A DNA stretch of 64,000 nt from a gamma proteobacterium symbiont of Stewartia floridana (GCA_003676145.1 NAUB01000019.1:1-64000); one strand, 5' to 3'; numbered from the stretch's first letter, positions 47,456 to 56,449 are shown. Notes: a model not told the origin generated them from the letters alone. Made by a program: numbers and translations.

Positions 47456-47788
47456 CTACTCCTCTTCCCAGCCCCCATAATCGAAGGTGATCTCTTCGTT
47501 GGGTTTGATGTCTTTCAAGGCGAACAGATCGAAGCCATCAAATTCCGCATTCCCCTGATCATGATGGTTGAGGTAGCGAAGCAGATTTCTCCCGCTGCGG
47601 CCGACCGGTTGCTTGTCATCTTCAAACACCCAGAGCACATAGGTGCCGTCCCGTTTCGCTTGCGGACCCTCATAGGTCCCGATGTAGTCCCCTTTGGCGA
47701 TGGAGACCTTGGCAAACAGTCCATTACCATGTATCCGGGAGGGCGCTTTATAGACGATATTACCGAGTCTTATTTTACCGTTTGCCAT
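47456..47788 (-). CDS. Minimal SET-domain protein, putative protein lysine methyltransferase
   Basis: At 110 residues this is almost only a SET domain. It holds HGNGLFAKVSIAKGDYIGTYEG (SET N-part), the AdoMet/catalytic motif RYLNHHDQGNAEF with N74-H75, and the terminal EITFDYGGWEEE with the catalytic Tyr (TFDYG 101-105). No pre- or post-SET cysteines are present. Small bacterial SET proteins methylate lysines in some species; the target here is unknown. Its start overlaps the upstream small gene by 14 bp, so the two are probably co-expressed. Confidence 0.85.
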   Translation of the reverse strand: MANGKIRLGNIVYKAPSRIHGNGLFAKVSIAKGDYIGTYEGPQAKRDGTYVLWVFEDDKQPVGRSGRNLLRYLNHHDQGNAEFDGFDLFALKDIKPNEEITFDYGGWEEE

Positions 47789-48020
47789 CTTTCATACCGC
47801 TTCGCTGATTATCTTTGGGAGAACCAATCGGGCAACTCTCTCCATAAACCGCCATAATGGCGCGCAATTCTTTCAGGACTTTCTTTCTTGAAAGGTCGTC
47901 TAGAACCTTCAATTCAGGTAATATAACACCTTGTTCCAACAACTTAATGTCATCACGGACCGATCTGCAACCCTTCTGGCAGAGTATCTCAATGTAGTGA
48001 TCTATCTGATTATTTCCCAT
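47775..48020 (-). CDS. Small helical hypothetical protein upstream of SET gene
   Basis: An 81-residue protein (ATG 48020) that I do not recognise. MGNNQIDHYIEILCQKGCRSVRDDIKLLEQGVILPELKVLDDLSRKKVLKELRAIMAVYG is largely helical, with CQKGC near the N-terminus and a basic tail (NQRSGMKDGKR). Composition is gene-like and it overlaps the SET gene by 14 bp on the same strand, suggesting coupling. It might be a partner or substrate of the SET protein, but that is only position-based. Confidence 0.65.
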   Translation of the reverse strand: MGNNQIDHYIEILCQKGCRSVRDDIKLLEQGVILPELKVLDDLSRKKVLKELRAIMAVYGESCPIGSPKDNQRSGMKDGKR

Positions 48021-48163
48021 GATCCACAACTCGCATAGGATATTTCCAGTTGATTTGAGTCAATTCGCCATACCGTACCGGGAACCATACTGCTATTCAA
48101 ATTTCTAACAGGTTTCAATAGGATTTGATCCTGGCAACATTACAACAAACTGAAGGACAGATT

Positions 48164-48793
48164 ATGCCCTTGATTAACCGACTGACACTACTTTTTCTGA
48201 TTGTTACCAGCCAAACATTGTATGCCGCCGAATGGGGCGAAGGATATGATCCGGTGGATCCGCCGGTGGCCACTTCCGTTGCGGATGGCAAGGTAGAGGT
48301 TCTCGAGTTTTTTTGGTACGGATGCCCCCATTGCTACCACATGGAACCCGATCTGGAGAGCTGGCTGGAAGCAAAGCCGGAAAATGTGGAGTTTGTCCGT
48401 GTGCCCGCGCCTTTGAACAGTCGCTGGACCGCCCACGCACAGTTCTTTTACACCGCCGAAATACTCGGTTTGACTGAAAAACTGCATACCCCCCTGTTTG
48501 AAGCCATCCACGACAAGAAACGCAAAATCTACGACAAGAATGCCCTGATCGACTTTGCCGTGGAACAGGGAGTGGATAAACAGAAGTTCACCGAAGCCTG
48601 GAACTCCTTCGGTGTCTACGTAAAGGTTCAGAATGCGAAGAAGCTGGGGCAGCGCTACCAGCTGGACGGGGTACCCGCAATCGCAGTAAACGGTAAGTAT
48701 CTGACCAGTGGAAGCCGCGCCGGCTCCTACAGCAAAATGTTCGAAATTGTCAGCCAACTGGTTGCCGGTGAGAACGCAAAACCGGCCCAGTAG
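48164..48793 (+). CDS. dsbA: Thiol:disulfide interchange protein DsbA/DsbL-type
   Basis: Periplasmic oxidase that puts disulfides into exported proteins. The 209-residue product (ATG 48164, AAGGA 6 bases upstream) has a signal peptide (MPLINRLTLLFLIVTSQTLYA), a thioredoxin fold with the active site C54-P-H-C57 (FFWYGCPHCYHMEP), the inserted helical domain, and the cis-Pro loop LDGVPAIAVNGKY. Length and CPHC are typical of DsbA. No dsbB is adjacent. It converges on selO, with a 10-bp hairpin between them. Confidence 0.95.
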   Translation: MPLINRLTLLFLIVTSQTLYAAEWGEGYDPVDPPVATSVADGKVEVLEFFWYGCPHCYHMEPDLESWLEAKPENVEFVRVPAPLNSRWTAHAQFFYTAEILGLTEKLHTPLFEAIHDKKRKIYDKNALIDFAVEQGVDKQKFTEAWNSFGVYVKVQNAKKLGQRYQLDGVPAIAVNGKYLTSGSRAGSYSKMFEIVSQLVAGENAKPAQ

Positions 48794-48863
48794 GCCACTC
48801 CAGGATCGCCGGTTTGATCGCTGCTGATTAAACCTGGACTTTCTTCACGACACACTTCAGACA

Positions 48864-48887
48864 GGCAGAGAGCAGACGCTCTCTGCC
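48864..48887. terminator. Hairpin between dsbA and selO
   Basis: A perfect 10-bp stem GGCAGAGAGC/GCTCTCTGCC with loop AGAC in the convergent gap. There is no T-tract, so termination is not certain. Confidence 0.5.
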
Positions 48888-48960
48888 TTCGAATAGCCCC
48901 ATCACTGCCGCCTGAAAAAAGCGTAGCGACGACGGTGAGCGATGATAAACCCAGCTCTCT

Positions 48961-50412
48961 TCAGGTGCCGCAAAAGGTTTGATAGCCCTGATCCGCATCG
49001 GCTGTCGTTTGCTGATAGGGTGCTGTTTTATCTGTCAGGGCGTAGGGTGATCGTAGAACTTCGAGGAACTGTTCAGCAGCGCTAGCATCACCCTGTTGTG
49101 TGGAGATCCCAATCACCTGTTCCATCTGCTGATTTCTGGGAATCACCAGAGGATTCATCTGGCGCATGATCTGTTGTGCCTGTTGAAACGCTGCTTCAGC
49201 GCTCAAGCGGGCCTGCCACTGCGAATACCAATCCCCCAGCTCCCGGCTCAGCTGCTCTGCCAGATCGGGAGAAGTGAGGCTGCGGGTCAATCGGTCAAAA
49301 CTCTCTGTGTAGTCCAGACGCTTGCGCTGCAGGCACTGCAACAGCTCTGAACTCAGTTTTACATCGGAGGGTTCTGCTTCGGTAATACCGATCTTGCGCG
49401 CCATCATCCGCTGATAGCGATCATTGAAAAGATCACCAAACGCTTCCAGCTTGCGGCTGGCGATCTCTATCGCCTGCTTCTCATCGGCATGAATCAATGG
49501 CAGCAGTGTCTCAGCGAAGCGGGCCATGTTCCATTGGGCGATCGCAGGTTGATTGCCAAAGGCATAGCGCCCGGCCCTGTCGATCGAGCTGAAGACCGTA
49601 TCCGGACTGTAAACCCCCATCATTGCGCAGGGTCCGTAATCGATGGTTTCGCCGGAGATGGTGGTATTGTCGGTATTCATCACGCCATGGATGAAACCGA
49701 CCCGCAGCCACTCCACCACCAGCTCGACCTGTCGCTCGATCACCTGTTCGAGGAGTAGTGCGAACCGTCCCTCACCCTCGTTCTGCAGTTCCGGATAGTG
49801 GCGCCCGATGGCAAAGTCGGAGAGCTGCTGCAGGGCCTGGCGATTCTTGAGTGCCGCAAAGTATTCAAAGCTGCCCACCCGCAGATGACTCGATGCAACA
49901 CGGGTCAATACCGCACCCTGATTGGGGGTCTCCCGATAGACTGTTTCACCGGTGGTGATGACGGCCAGACTGCGGGTTGTAGGAATGCCCATGGCATGCA
50001 GCGCCTCACCCATGATGAACTCACGGATCGCCGGGCCCAAAGCGTAGCGTCCATCCCCGTTTCTGGAGTAGGGAGTGGGACCGGATCCTTTCAGTTGAAT
50101 CTCTTTCAGATCGCCATAACGATCAGTCAATTCACCCAACAGATGGGCTCTGCCATCACCCAGCTGGGGAACAAAGTGACCGAACTGATGGCCGGCATAA
50201 GCGAGCGCAATGGGTTCGGCACCGGGCAGAAGCCGGTTGCCGGAAAATATCTGCGCCCGCGAAGACCCGTCGCTCGGCAAAATCCGCTCCAGTTGCAGCG
50301 TCTCTGCGAGGGTACTGTTCCAGAGAAACAGCTTCGGCTCTTTGACCGGCTCGGGGGGGATGCTCTGATAGAAGGCCCCACCCAGTTCCGTGTAACTATT
50401 CGACAACACCAT
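48961..50412 (-). CDS. selO: Protein adenylyltransferase SelO
   Basis: A kinase-fold enzyme that transfers AMP from ATP to Ser/Thr/Tyr of target proteins in redox defence. The 483-residue protein (YdiU family) has SGNRLLPGAEPIALAYAGHQFGHFVPQLGDGRAHLLGE, the inverted-ATP-binding region IQLKGSGPTPYSRNGDGRYALGPAIREFIMGEALHAMGIPTTRSLAVI, and the metal-binding VGFIHGVMNTDNTTISGETIDYGPCAMM. The C-terminal end has ...YQTFCGT, a Cys three residues from the end, where redox-active Cys is often seen in the family. It converges on dsbA, which fits a redox theme but may be chance. Confidence 0.96.
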   Translation of the reverse strand: MVLSNSYTELGGAFYQSIPPEPVKEPKLFLWNSTLAETLQLERILPSDGSSRAQIFSGNRLLPGAEPIALAYAGHQFGHFVPQLGDGRAHLLGELTDRYGDLKEIQLKGSGPTPYSRNGDGRYALGPAIREFIMGEALHAMGIPTTRSLAVITTGETVYRETPNQGAVLTRVASSHLRVGSFEYFAALKNRQALQQLSDFAIGRHYPELQNEGEGRFALLLEQVIERQVELVVEWLRVGFIHGVMNTDNTTISGETIDYGPCAMMGVYSPDTVFSSIDRAGRYAFGNQPAIAQWNMARFAETLLPLIHADEKQAIEIASRKLEAFGDLFNDRYQRMMARKIGITEAEPSDVKLSSELLQCLQRKRLDYTESFDRLTRSLTSPDLAEQLSRELGDWYSQWQARLSAEAAFQQAQQIMRQMNPLVIPRNQQMEQVIGISTQQGDASAAEQFLEVLRSPYALTDKTAPYQQTTADADQGYQTFCGT

Positions 50413-50481
50413 GACTCTAAACTAGCATAGCAAGGAGCTTATTTATCCACGCGAGATCAATGGGTTATCTTGTAGCACCCA

Positions 50482-51147
50482 TTAATTGCCAGAACCATCC
50501 CCAGCACAGAGCCAGCTGTTTTTCGACACCAGGAACGCCTTGTATCGATCCGCGAAATCCGCCAACACCGACTGCTGCACCGAGGCACGCTGCAACAGAC
50601 GGCCTGACCAGTCGCGCACCGGTTCCGGCATTTTCACATCCGCCTGCTGATTGAACTCAGCCAGATAGTGGATGCGCATGAAAAGTGGTGCAATGGCGGC
50701 ATCGACGAGTGAGAACCCAGCCTGATTGGTAAACAATCCTTCACTCAATGGTTCGGACAGGCGTGCAAGATCCTCTTCAAGCAACTGCTTTTTCTCTACC
50801 GTGGTTTCTTCGTCACTGGCGGTCGCCATGGCATGTTGAGCCATCAGCAGCGCCGAGGCATATTCAATCCAGGCTCTATGCTGAGCTCTTCTGAGGGTGT
50901 CAGCCGGCTGCAGACCGGGCGGAAATGACTCATCCAGAAAAGCCAGGATGACCGAGGATTCAAACAGGGTGGCTCCGTCAACCAACAGCAGTGGTACCTT
51001 GCCAGTCGGGGAGAGCTGCAGAAACCACTCCGGTGGGTCGTTCAGGTCGATATACTCAATCTCATGATCGATCTGCTTCTCCCGCAGCAGAATCACCGAG
51101 CGCTGTACAAATGGACAGATTGCAAAGCTGACCAGTTTCAAATTCAT
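50482..51147 (-). CDS. Glutathione S-transferase family protein
   Basis: A 221-residue cytosolic GST-fold protein. The N-terminal thioredoxin domain has SFAICPFVQRSVILLREKQIDHEIEYIDL (Cys-type active site, as in omega/SspA-like GSTs), the cis-Pro GKVPLLLVDG and glutathione-binding ESSVILAFLDE. The C-terminal helical domain follows (about 90-205). ATG 51147 is chosen over a GTG 12 bases earlier since GGTGGA lies close upstream. It is a single gene downstream of selO on the same strand but 70 bp before it in transcript order. Substrate unknown. Confidence 0.88.
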   Translation of the reverse strand: MNLKLVSFAICPFVQRSVILLREKQIDHEIEYIDLNDPPEWFLQLSPTGKVPLLLVDGATLFESSVILAFLDESFPPGLQPADTLRRAQHRAWIEYASALLMAQHAMATASDEETTVEKKQLLEEDLARLSEPLSEGLFTNQAGFSLVDAAIAPLFMRIHYLAEFNQQADVKMPEPVRDWSGRLLQRASVQQSVLADFADRYKAFLVSKNSWLCAGDGSGN

Positions 51148-51804
51148 ATCATCCACCACATTGATTCATAACATCCGCACTTTATCGTCTCTCCGGCAAC
51201 CCGCCGTCTTGTCCGACAGTGCCAGATCTGCAGTTGATCAGTAATCTCCCCGCAGGTAAACGACCAGCAACCCGCGGGTGACAGCCATTGTTCCTCTACA
51301 GCTCGATTATCATTTCATGACATTAGACATAAGCTTTTGATTAAACTAAGGAATTTAAGGCACTATTGCATTCCGTCAAAGCTCGGCTTATATTGTTAGG
51401 ATAGCAAGCAGGTTGACATCCATAAAATCTTTAAAATCAACAGCTTGAATAATGCAACAGGGAATATTCAAGGCTATGGAAAGGACTAAACCCAGAGTTT
51501 ACAGGGTTATTTACAAACGTTTACAAAATCTGTATTTTTCCTACCCATTCAAAATACTGAATTACCTGCTCATGGATGACCTGGGTGCTCACGTATTCCG
51601 TCTCACAGACCTACCCCCTCGGAGAGATCAGCTTGTCAATCCTCAGCAGGTTGTCAGCGGGGCAGCTGTTTCCATGATCCTCGCTGTTTAACATGAACAG
51701 TTATTCAAAGAATCGGATCATGCAGACAGATCTGTGAATTTGACGGGAAAAGTGACTAATCTAATTTTATATGAGCAACAGTCAATTTCGGCGGCAAGAC
51801 AAAT
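51148..51804. other. Intergenic region upstream of the PilZ-type gene
   Basis: About 650 bases between the divergent GST and PilZ-type genes. It contains a promoter candidate at 51366-51394. A 79-residue frame at 51452-51691 lacks a ribosome site and looks random, so it is not called. Confidence 0.4.
51366..51394 (+). promoter_or_regulatory. Promoter candidate for the PilZ-type gene
   Basis: TTGCAT (51366-51371), exactly 17 bases, then TATATT (51389-51394). It would leave an unusually long leader of about 400 bases before the gene at 51805. Confidence 0.4.
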
Positions 51805-53643
51805 ATGGCAACCAGCAATCCGATCGGCTTGAGAATTCCGGAGCAATCCTCCCCGTCTGGAGTCCCCTTCTATCTGAATGACAAACAGGTGACAGCTTGG
51901 GCGAAGGAACTGCCGATGGCCAATATTGGTGAGACCTCACGGCAGATCTTCCAATCCCTGCGTGCCTTCAACCGCACCAGCCTGGATGCTCCACAACGGC
52001 TGAGAAGCATTGAAAACTTTCGCGAACCCTTGAGCTATGTCGCCACCAATCTGAACAAACACTATCTCGGTACCCGTTTTCCACTCAGTGAGAAGTCGCA
52101 CAAGATCGCCAATCTGAATCGTGAGCTGCACAGTGGTATGGCTACTGCCTACAAGGCTGTCATCGTCGACCTGTTGACCCATGCACAAGAGGATGGTGTG
52201 GATCGGGCCCAGCTGACCCTGGCAATCCATCGCTGCATCACTTACCTGTCGAAAGTCATCCTGCTTTCGGTGATTGTCTATGACCCCTGCCCAAAGCGCA
52301 CCTGGCAGGAGCTTCACGTTTGCCACCGGCTGGCCAGCCGCTACGGAATTGGTTCGGATCAAGTCAATGATCCTTACGAGCAGTCGGAGCAAGCATCGAC
52401 GATCGATCAAAACTACACCCGCTGCCTGCTGTTCTCCCTGGCATCCCCTTACAAAATGCGCCAGAAAGAGAACCTGCAGCTGTTCGATACACTGCTCGAC
52501 TGGAGTGGTCACACCAATCTTTACAGTTATGAGGATGCCCCGGAAGAGAGCTCCATCACCATCCATCAGGATAGCGACACCGCGCCCAGCCATGAGAACA
52601 AGTCGCCCAGTATTGCAACCAAGTATCTTTTGATTCTGGAGGTTTCAGGACTGCTGTCGCAAATGCGCGATCATTTCACCGATGACCAGGAGTCGAACCA
52701 TAGCCTATCCGGTATCGACGAGCTGGACAAAGGCGTCATCCGCCAACTGATCATGCTCTGGTCGAAAGCGCAGAAACGCGCCTTTGTCCGCACCAAGTTG
52801 AATTTTGAGCTACGCATCGCCGTTGGCCTTCGCTCGGTCCACAAATTGATCACACTCGGGGATGTTCCCGAACCTGCACCTGAAACCGAAGATCAGGATG
52901 AGGCCACCTGGATCGATGCTCAATTTGCCCATGGCCAGGAGATGCATGTGGAAGCCAGATTCTCACTGCAACCGATGGATGTCGCCTCATACAATCCCCG
53001 TCGGGGTAATTTCGAGGAGTTTGGCCCCAACTCCACGGATATCAGTGAGATGAATGACGAGCCCAAACTCGAAATCTGGCAGGACGACAAGGAGCAGGAG
53101 ATGGACAAGGCAACCTGCCTGTTCACCACCATCAATGAGAGTGCCGGCGGATATTGCCTCGACTGGCGGGGGAAAGAGATCCCCAAGATCCAGGTTGGTG
53201 AATTGATTGGCGTTCAGTCAGCCATGTCTGCGGCCCAGTTCGGAGTTGGTATGGTGCGCTGGATGCAAACCTCGGACGATGTATCGATGCAGGTCGGGGT
53301 ACAGATGATTGCGCCAAACGCGATGGCGGTAACAGCCCAACTCGCCAACCAGAGTGATGGCCAGCAGGAGAAGTGCCTGCTACTGCCGGAGGTTGGCACA
53401 TCCGGCCAGCCCACCAGTCTGATCTGCCCTTCCTATCCGTTCAGCCTGGGTAAGACACTGCTGATCCATGACAGGGAAAACACCCAGGAGATCAAACTGA
53501 CCAGACTGTTGGAGTCGAGCGGCTCCATCTCTCAATACCAGTTTGTTCACCTGGATGAAAATGCCGCTGCGAAAATGAAAGAGGATCAGAACGACCTGGA
53601 TGACGACTCCGATTATGAGAGCCTCTGGTCAACCCTGATCTAG
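51805..53643 (+). CDS. Large protein with split PilZ-type c-di-GMP-binding domain
   Basis: A 612-residue soluble protein. Residues 1-320 are helical and unlike known enzymes (RIPEQSSPSGVPFYLNDKQVTAWAKELPMANIGETSRQIFQSLRAFNR). The stretch KAQKRAFVRTKLNFELRIAVG at 321-341 has the PilZ RxxxR motif (R325, R329), and FTTINESAGGYCLDW at 440-454 has the second PilZ motif N-x-S-x-x-G (N444, S446, G449). About 115 acidic residues are inserted between them. A beta-rich tail follows (QFGVGMVRWM, MQVGVQMIAPNAM). It is therefore probably a c-di-GMP receptor; its output is unknown. The stop codon is supplied by a dispersed repeat. Confidence 0.75.
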   Translation: MATSNPIGLRIPEQSSPSGVPFYLNDKQVTAWAKELPMANIGETSRQIFQSLRAFNRTSLDAPQRLRSIENFREPLSYVATNLNKHYLGTRFPLSEKSHKIANLNRELHSGMATAYKAVIVDLLTHAQEDGVDRAQLTLAIHRCITYLSKVILLSVIVYDPCPKRTWQELHVCHRLASRYGIGSDQVNDPYEQSEQASTIDQNYTRCLLFSLASPYKMRQKENLQLFDTLLDWSGHTNLYSYEDAPEESSITIHQDSDTAPSHENKSPSIATKYLLILEVSGLLSQMRDHFTDDQESNHSLSGIDELDKGVIRQLIMLWSKAQKRAFVRTKLNFELRIAVGLRSVHKLITLGDVPEPAPETEDQDEATWIDAQFAHGQEMHVEARFSLQPMDVASYNPRRGNFEEFGPNSTDISEMNDEPKLEIWQDDKEQEMDKATCLFTTINESAGGYCLDWRGKEIPKIQVGELIGVQSAMSAAQFGVGMVRWMQTSDDVSMQVGVQMIAPNAMAVTAQLANQSDGQQEKCLLLPEVGTSGQPTSLICPSYPFSLGKTLLIHDRENTQEIKLTRLLESSGSISQYQFVHLDENAAAKMKEDQNDLDDDSDYESLWSTLI

Positions 53644-53691
53644 GGCCTGTTAAGGCGAATCCAATACGCCCTGCTGGGCGCAAAACAGGTG
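53640..53691. repeat. Deletion derivative of palindromic dispersed repeat
   Basis: CTAGGGCCTGTTAA (53640-53653) and the 21 bases at 53658-53678 match the reversed tail of the element at 118-156. The palindromic interior is missing: CTGCTGGG joins directly to CGCAAAACAG, which in the full copy lies about 85 bases further on. Confidence 0.65.
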
Positions 53692-53696
53692 TTCGC

Positions 53697-54131
53697 TCAG
53701 AAACCGGCCAGCTTGTACCAGCGCTTCGCCTCTTCGGGATCTTTTTCCACCCCGCGACCCTCTTCGTAGAGCATCGCCAAAGTGGTTTGAGACCCGGCCA
53801 GCCCCTGCTCTGCTGCCTTCTTGAACCACTCAACGGCCCTTTCCAGGTTCTGCTCCACACACTCCCCTTCCAGATACATGAAACCCAGCCCATGCTGAGC
53901 CATCGCATGACCGGATTCGGCGGCCGCCTTCATGTACTTGTAGGCCATCAGCTCGTTGACAGCGATGCCAAGACCACCCTGGGACATGATGGCCATACGA
54001 TACTGGGCTTCGACACTGCCCTGTTCGGCCAACGGTGAGAGCAGCCCTGCGGCACGGGAGAAGTTCTTACCTTCAAATGCTGCGATGGCACTGCTCAACT
54101 CAAAATCCATATCACTGTTTGAATCAGTCAT
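53697..54131 (-). CDS. Sel1-repeat protein
   Basis: A 144-residue protein made of Sel1-type tetratricopeptide repeats: GSVEAQYRMAIMSQGGLGIAVNELMAYKYMKAAAESG, HAMAQHGLGFMYLEGECVEQNLERAVEWFKKAAEQG and LAGSQTTLAMLYEEGRGVEKDPEEAKRWYKLAGF. The first 30 residues look like a degenerate additional repeat. There is no signal peptide, so it is cytosolic, probably a protein-protein adaptor. GAAGG lies 5 bases before ATG. It converges on the PilZ-type gene, so a link to c-di-GMP signalling is possible but unsupported. Confidence 0.85.
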   Translation of the reverse strand: MTDSNSDMDFELSSAIAAFEGKNFSRAAGLLSPLAEQGSVEAQYRMAIMSQGGLGIAVNELMAYKYMKAAAESGHAMAQHGLGFMYLEGECVEQNLERAVEWFKKAAEQGLAGSQTTLAMLYEEGRGVEKDPEEAKRWYKLAGF

Positions 54132-54174
54132 ATTAACCTTCTCACTGTTTCACTAATCTTTTAATCTGCAGGTC

Positions 54175-54627
54175 CTAACTGCCAGGGCGGATAGCCACCC
54201 TGTTGTTGATCCAGGCGACCAGCTCACCATCCGTATCGTAGAGACCAAACTCAAAAGCCGGTGTACTTCGATTTCTCTCTGCCAGCTCCCGGGCTATCTG
54301 TTGCGAGGTCTGGGCCGGGAAATCAAAGCGTAACTCCAGATCACTCAAACCGGGCCTGCGGAAATCCACAGCCAACTCCCTGGTCCATACATCGTAGCCA
54401 GGGAATCGATGATTGCAGGCCAAGGCCGGTATCGGATCCGCCAATGAAGCAATACTACCACCAAACATACTGCCACCAGGATTCCTGGTAGCCCGGTTCA
54501 GTGGTAGAAGCAGGCGTACTTTTGCCCAATCATCACTGATGGACAAGAGCTTCACCCCAAGGCTCTGAAAGGGGGGAAAGCGCTCCAAGCGCTCGGCCAA
54601 AATCAGCTTGTTGTCTCTGTCAGGCAT
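54175..54627 (-). CDS. PaaI/DUF4442-type hotdog thioesterase
   Basis: A 150-residue hotdog-fold protein. Features: RFPPFQSLGVKLLSISDDWAKVRLLLPLNRATRNPGGSMFGGSIASLADPIPALACNHRFPGYDVWTRELAVDFRRPG, with the helix and Asp position expected of DUF4442/PaaI-like thioesterases, then a second beta segment. The ATG at 54627 has GAGG 6 bases upstream; an in-frame ATG at 54645 lies at the edge of a hairpin and is less likely. It is a size match for the thioesterase at 4214-4666. Probably acyl-CoA hydrolysis; substrate unknown. Confidence 0.8.
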   Translation of the reverse strand: MPDRDNKLILAERLERFPPFQSLGVKLLSISDDWAKVRLLLPLNRATRNPGGSMFGGSIASLADPIPALACNHRFPGYDVWTRELAVDFRRPGLSDLELRFDFPAQTSQQIARELAERNRSTPAFEFGLYDTDGELVAWINNRVAIRPGS

Positions 54628-54648
54628 ACCCTGCCTCAATCCCATGAC

Positions 54649-54678
54649 CTGCCAGGGCCTGTCAAAAGGCCCTGGCAG
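54649..54678. terminator. Perfect 12-bp hairpin upstream of thioesterase and glcF
   Basis: CTGCCAGGGCCT and AGGCCCTGGCAG (54649-54660, 54667-54678) flank a 6-base loop in the divergent gap. It has the GGGCCTGT core in common with the dispersed repeat. It could be an operator or an RNA hairpin; the lack of an upstream plus-strand gene argues against a simple terminator. Confidence 0.45.
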
Positions 54679-54812
54679 GCGTCAAAAAGTTATACCACCG
54701 GCAAGCTGCACAACTCCCTTCGGGATCTTATGGAATATCTTGGTTTTCCACCGAAAACACAGCACAATACGAGAACCTCATAAGCTGCTGAGTGAGTAAC
54801 CCGCCGAAGATT

Positions 54813-56075
54813 ATGCAGACTCAATTAACCCCCGACATTCTATCATCTGAACAGGGCCAGGAAGCAGAAGCCATTCTGCGTAACTGTGTGCATTGTGGAT
54901 TCTGCACCGCGACCTGTCCGACCTATCAGCTGCTCGGCAGTGAGCTGGACAGCCCCCGCGGTCGAATCTATCAGGTGAAACAGATGCTTGAGGGGGCCAG
55001 CCCCAGTGCCGCGGTACAGCAGCATCTCGATCGTTGTCTGTTGTGCCGTGCCTGTGAAACCACCTGTCCATCCGGGGTCGACTACAGTCGGCTGCTTGAA
55101 ATCGGACGACAACATCTGCATCAGCGACAATCCCGCACACTGCCGGACCGATCAGTGAGATGGCTGCTGCGCAAGGTGATTCCCCGCAGTGACCTGTTTG
55201 CCGCACTGCTGAATCTGGGCAGGCTGTTCAAACCCCTGCTGCCCGCAAACATGAGCCGTCTGATTCCAAAAAAAGTCTCGATCGGAGAGAGCGATTGGCC
55301 GCCTGTGCGGCACCAGCGGAAAATGCTGATCCTGGACGGCTGCGTTCAACCAGCCCTGGCACCGAATATCAATCTGGCAACTGCCCAGGTGCTGGATCGT
55401 CTCGGTATCTCTCTGATCACCACCCCCAAAGCCGGCTGCTGCGGTGCTGTCGAACACCATCTTGACGATCATGAAGCGTCGCGCCAGGCCGCAAGACGCA
55501 ACATAGATCAGTGGCTGCCGCTGCTCCAGGATCAAGCTGAAGCCCTGGTCATCACCGCCAGCGGCTGTAGTCAAATGGTCAAGGATTACGACAAATTACT
55601 GGCTGACGATCCGCAATATGCCGAGAAGGCCAGAGAGCTTGCCAGTCGCTGCAAGGACATCGCTGAGATCATTCAGCAGGAAGATATCGAACCCCTGAAA
55701 CAGTCGATGAGCCCTCCCCCAAGGATCGCCTTTCACGCCTCCTGCACCCTGCAGCATGGGCAGCAGATCAGCGGCGTGGTAGAGACCATTCTGAGCCGTA
55801 TCGGCTATCAACTGACCCCGGTTGCTGAAGGCCACCTCTGCTGTGGTTCCGCGGGCACCTACTCGATCCTGCAGCCGGAACTGTCAAATCAGCTGGGTGA
55901 ACGTAAAACCGAGGCTCTGATGAAGGGGCAACCGGAACTGATTGCAACCGCCAATATCGGTTGCCTGAGCCATATCAGCAAAACCGCACCGGACAGCACA
56001 CCGGTCGTACATTGGATCGAACTGCTCTCCCCCGGCCAGTTGCAGGCTCTGACCGGTAAATCGGCAAACCGTTAA
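54813..56075 (+). CDS. glcF: Glycolate oxidase iron-sulfur subunit
   Basis: GlcF carries electrons from glycolate oxidation in the GlcDEF complex. The 420-residue protein has two 4Fe-4S motifs, CVHCGFCTATCPTYQLLG and CLLCRACETTCPSGVDYS, and two CCG domains (PKAGCCGAVEHHLDDHEAS and GHLCCGSAGTYSILQPELS). ATG 54813 follows GAAGATT; a GTG 21 bases earlier lacks a ribosome site. No glcD or glcE lies beside it, so either they are elsewhere or it works with another flavoprotein. Confidence 0.92.
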   Translation: MQTQLTPDILSSEQGQEAEAILRNCVHCGFCTATCPTYQLLGSELDSPRGRIYQVKQMLEGASPSAAVQQHLDRCLLCRACETTCPSGVDYSRLLEIGRQHLHQRQSRTLPDRSVRWLLRKVIPRSDLFAALLNLGRLFKPLLPANMSRLIPKKVSIGESDWPPVRHQRKMLILDGCVQPALAPNINLATAQVLDRLGISLITTPKAGCCGAVEHHLDDHEASRQAARRNIDQWLPLLQDQAEALVITASGCSQMVKDYDKLLADDPQYAEKARELASRCKDIAEIIQQEDIEPLKQSMSPPPRIAFHASCTLQHGQQISGVVETILSRIGYQLTPVAEGHLCCGSAGTYSILQPELSNQLGERKTEALMKGQPELIATANIGCLSHISKTAPDSTPVVHWIELLSPGQLQALTGKSANR

Positions 56076-56449
56076 GCAGGTCATCTGCCACAACCACCAG
56101 CTGTGAGATCCTCTGCAGTAACTCTGATCCTGTCTGGTGAATCCTTCATAACAATGTCTAATTATACCTTTCACAAATCGAGTTAAAGCTGAAATTCATC
56201 CGGCCGATAAAACACTTATCACACTTCGTTCCTGACTGTTTCCTCGCAGGACAATTTTTTTACAATTTAGGCGTTAAAAGTCGTACTTTTTCAGCTTATA
56301 CTCGCCTACAAATATTGTGTAAGCATTTGCGTCGGGCCGATCCTGATTCAGGATTACCAAAAAACAACAAAACACTGACGCAGTTAACTGGGATGATCTG
56401 ATGTCAACAGAACATCCCGTTGGTTGAATACCTGCAACGGATGACCTAA

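Noticed and set aside
51452-51691. 79-residue plus-strand open frame after a promoter candidate
   Set aside because: No ribosome site and no recognisable fold; more likely leader of the PilZ-type gene.
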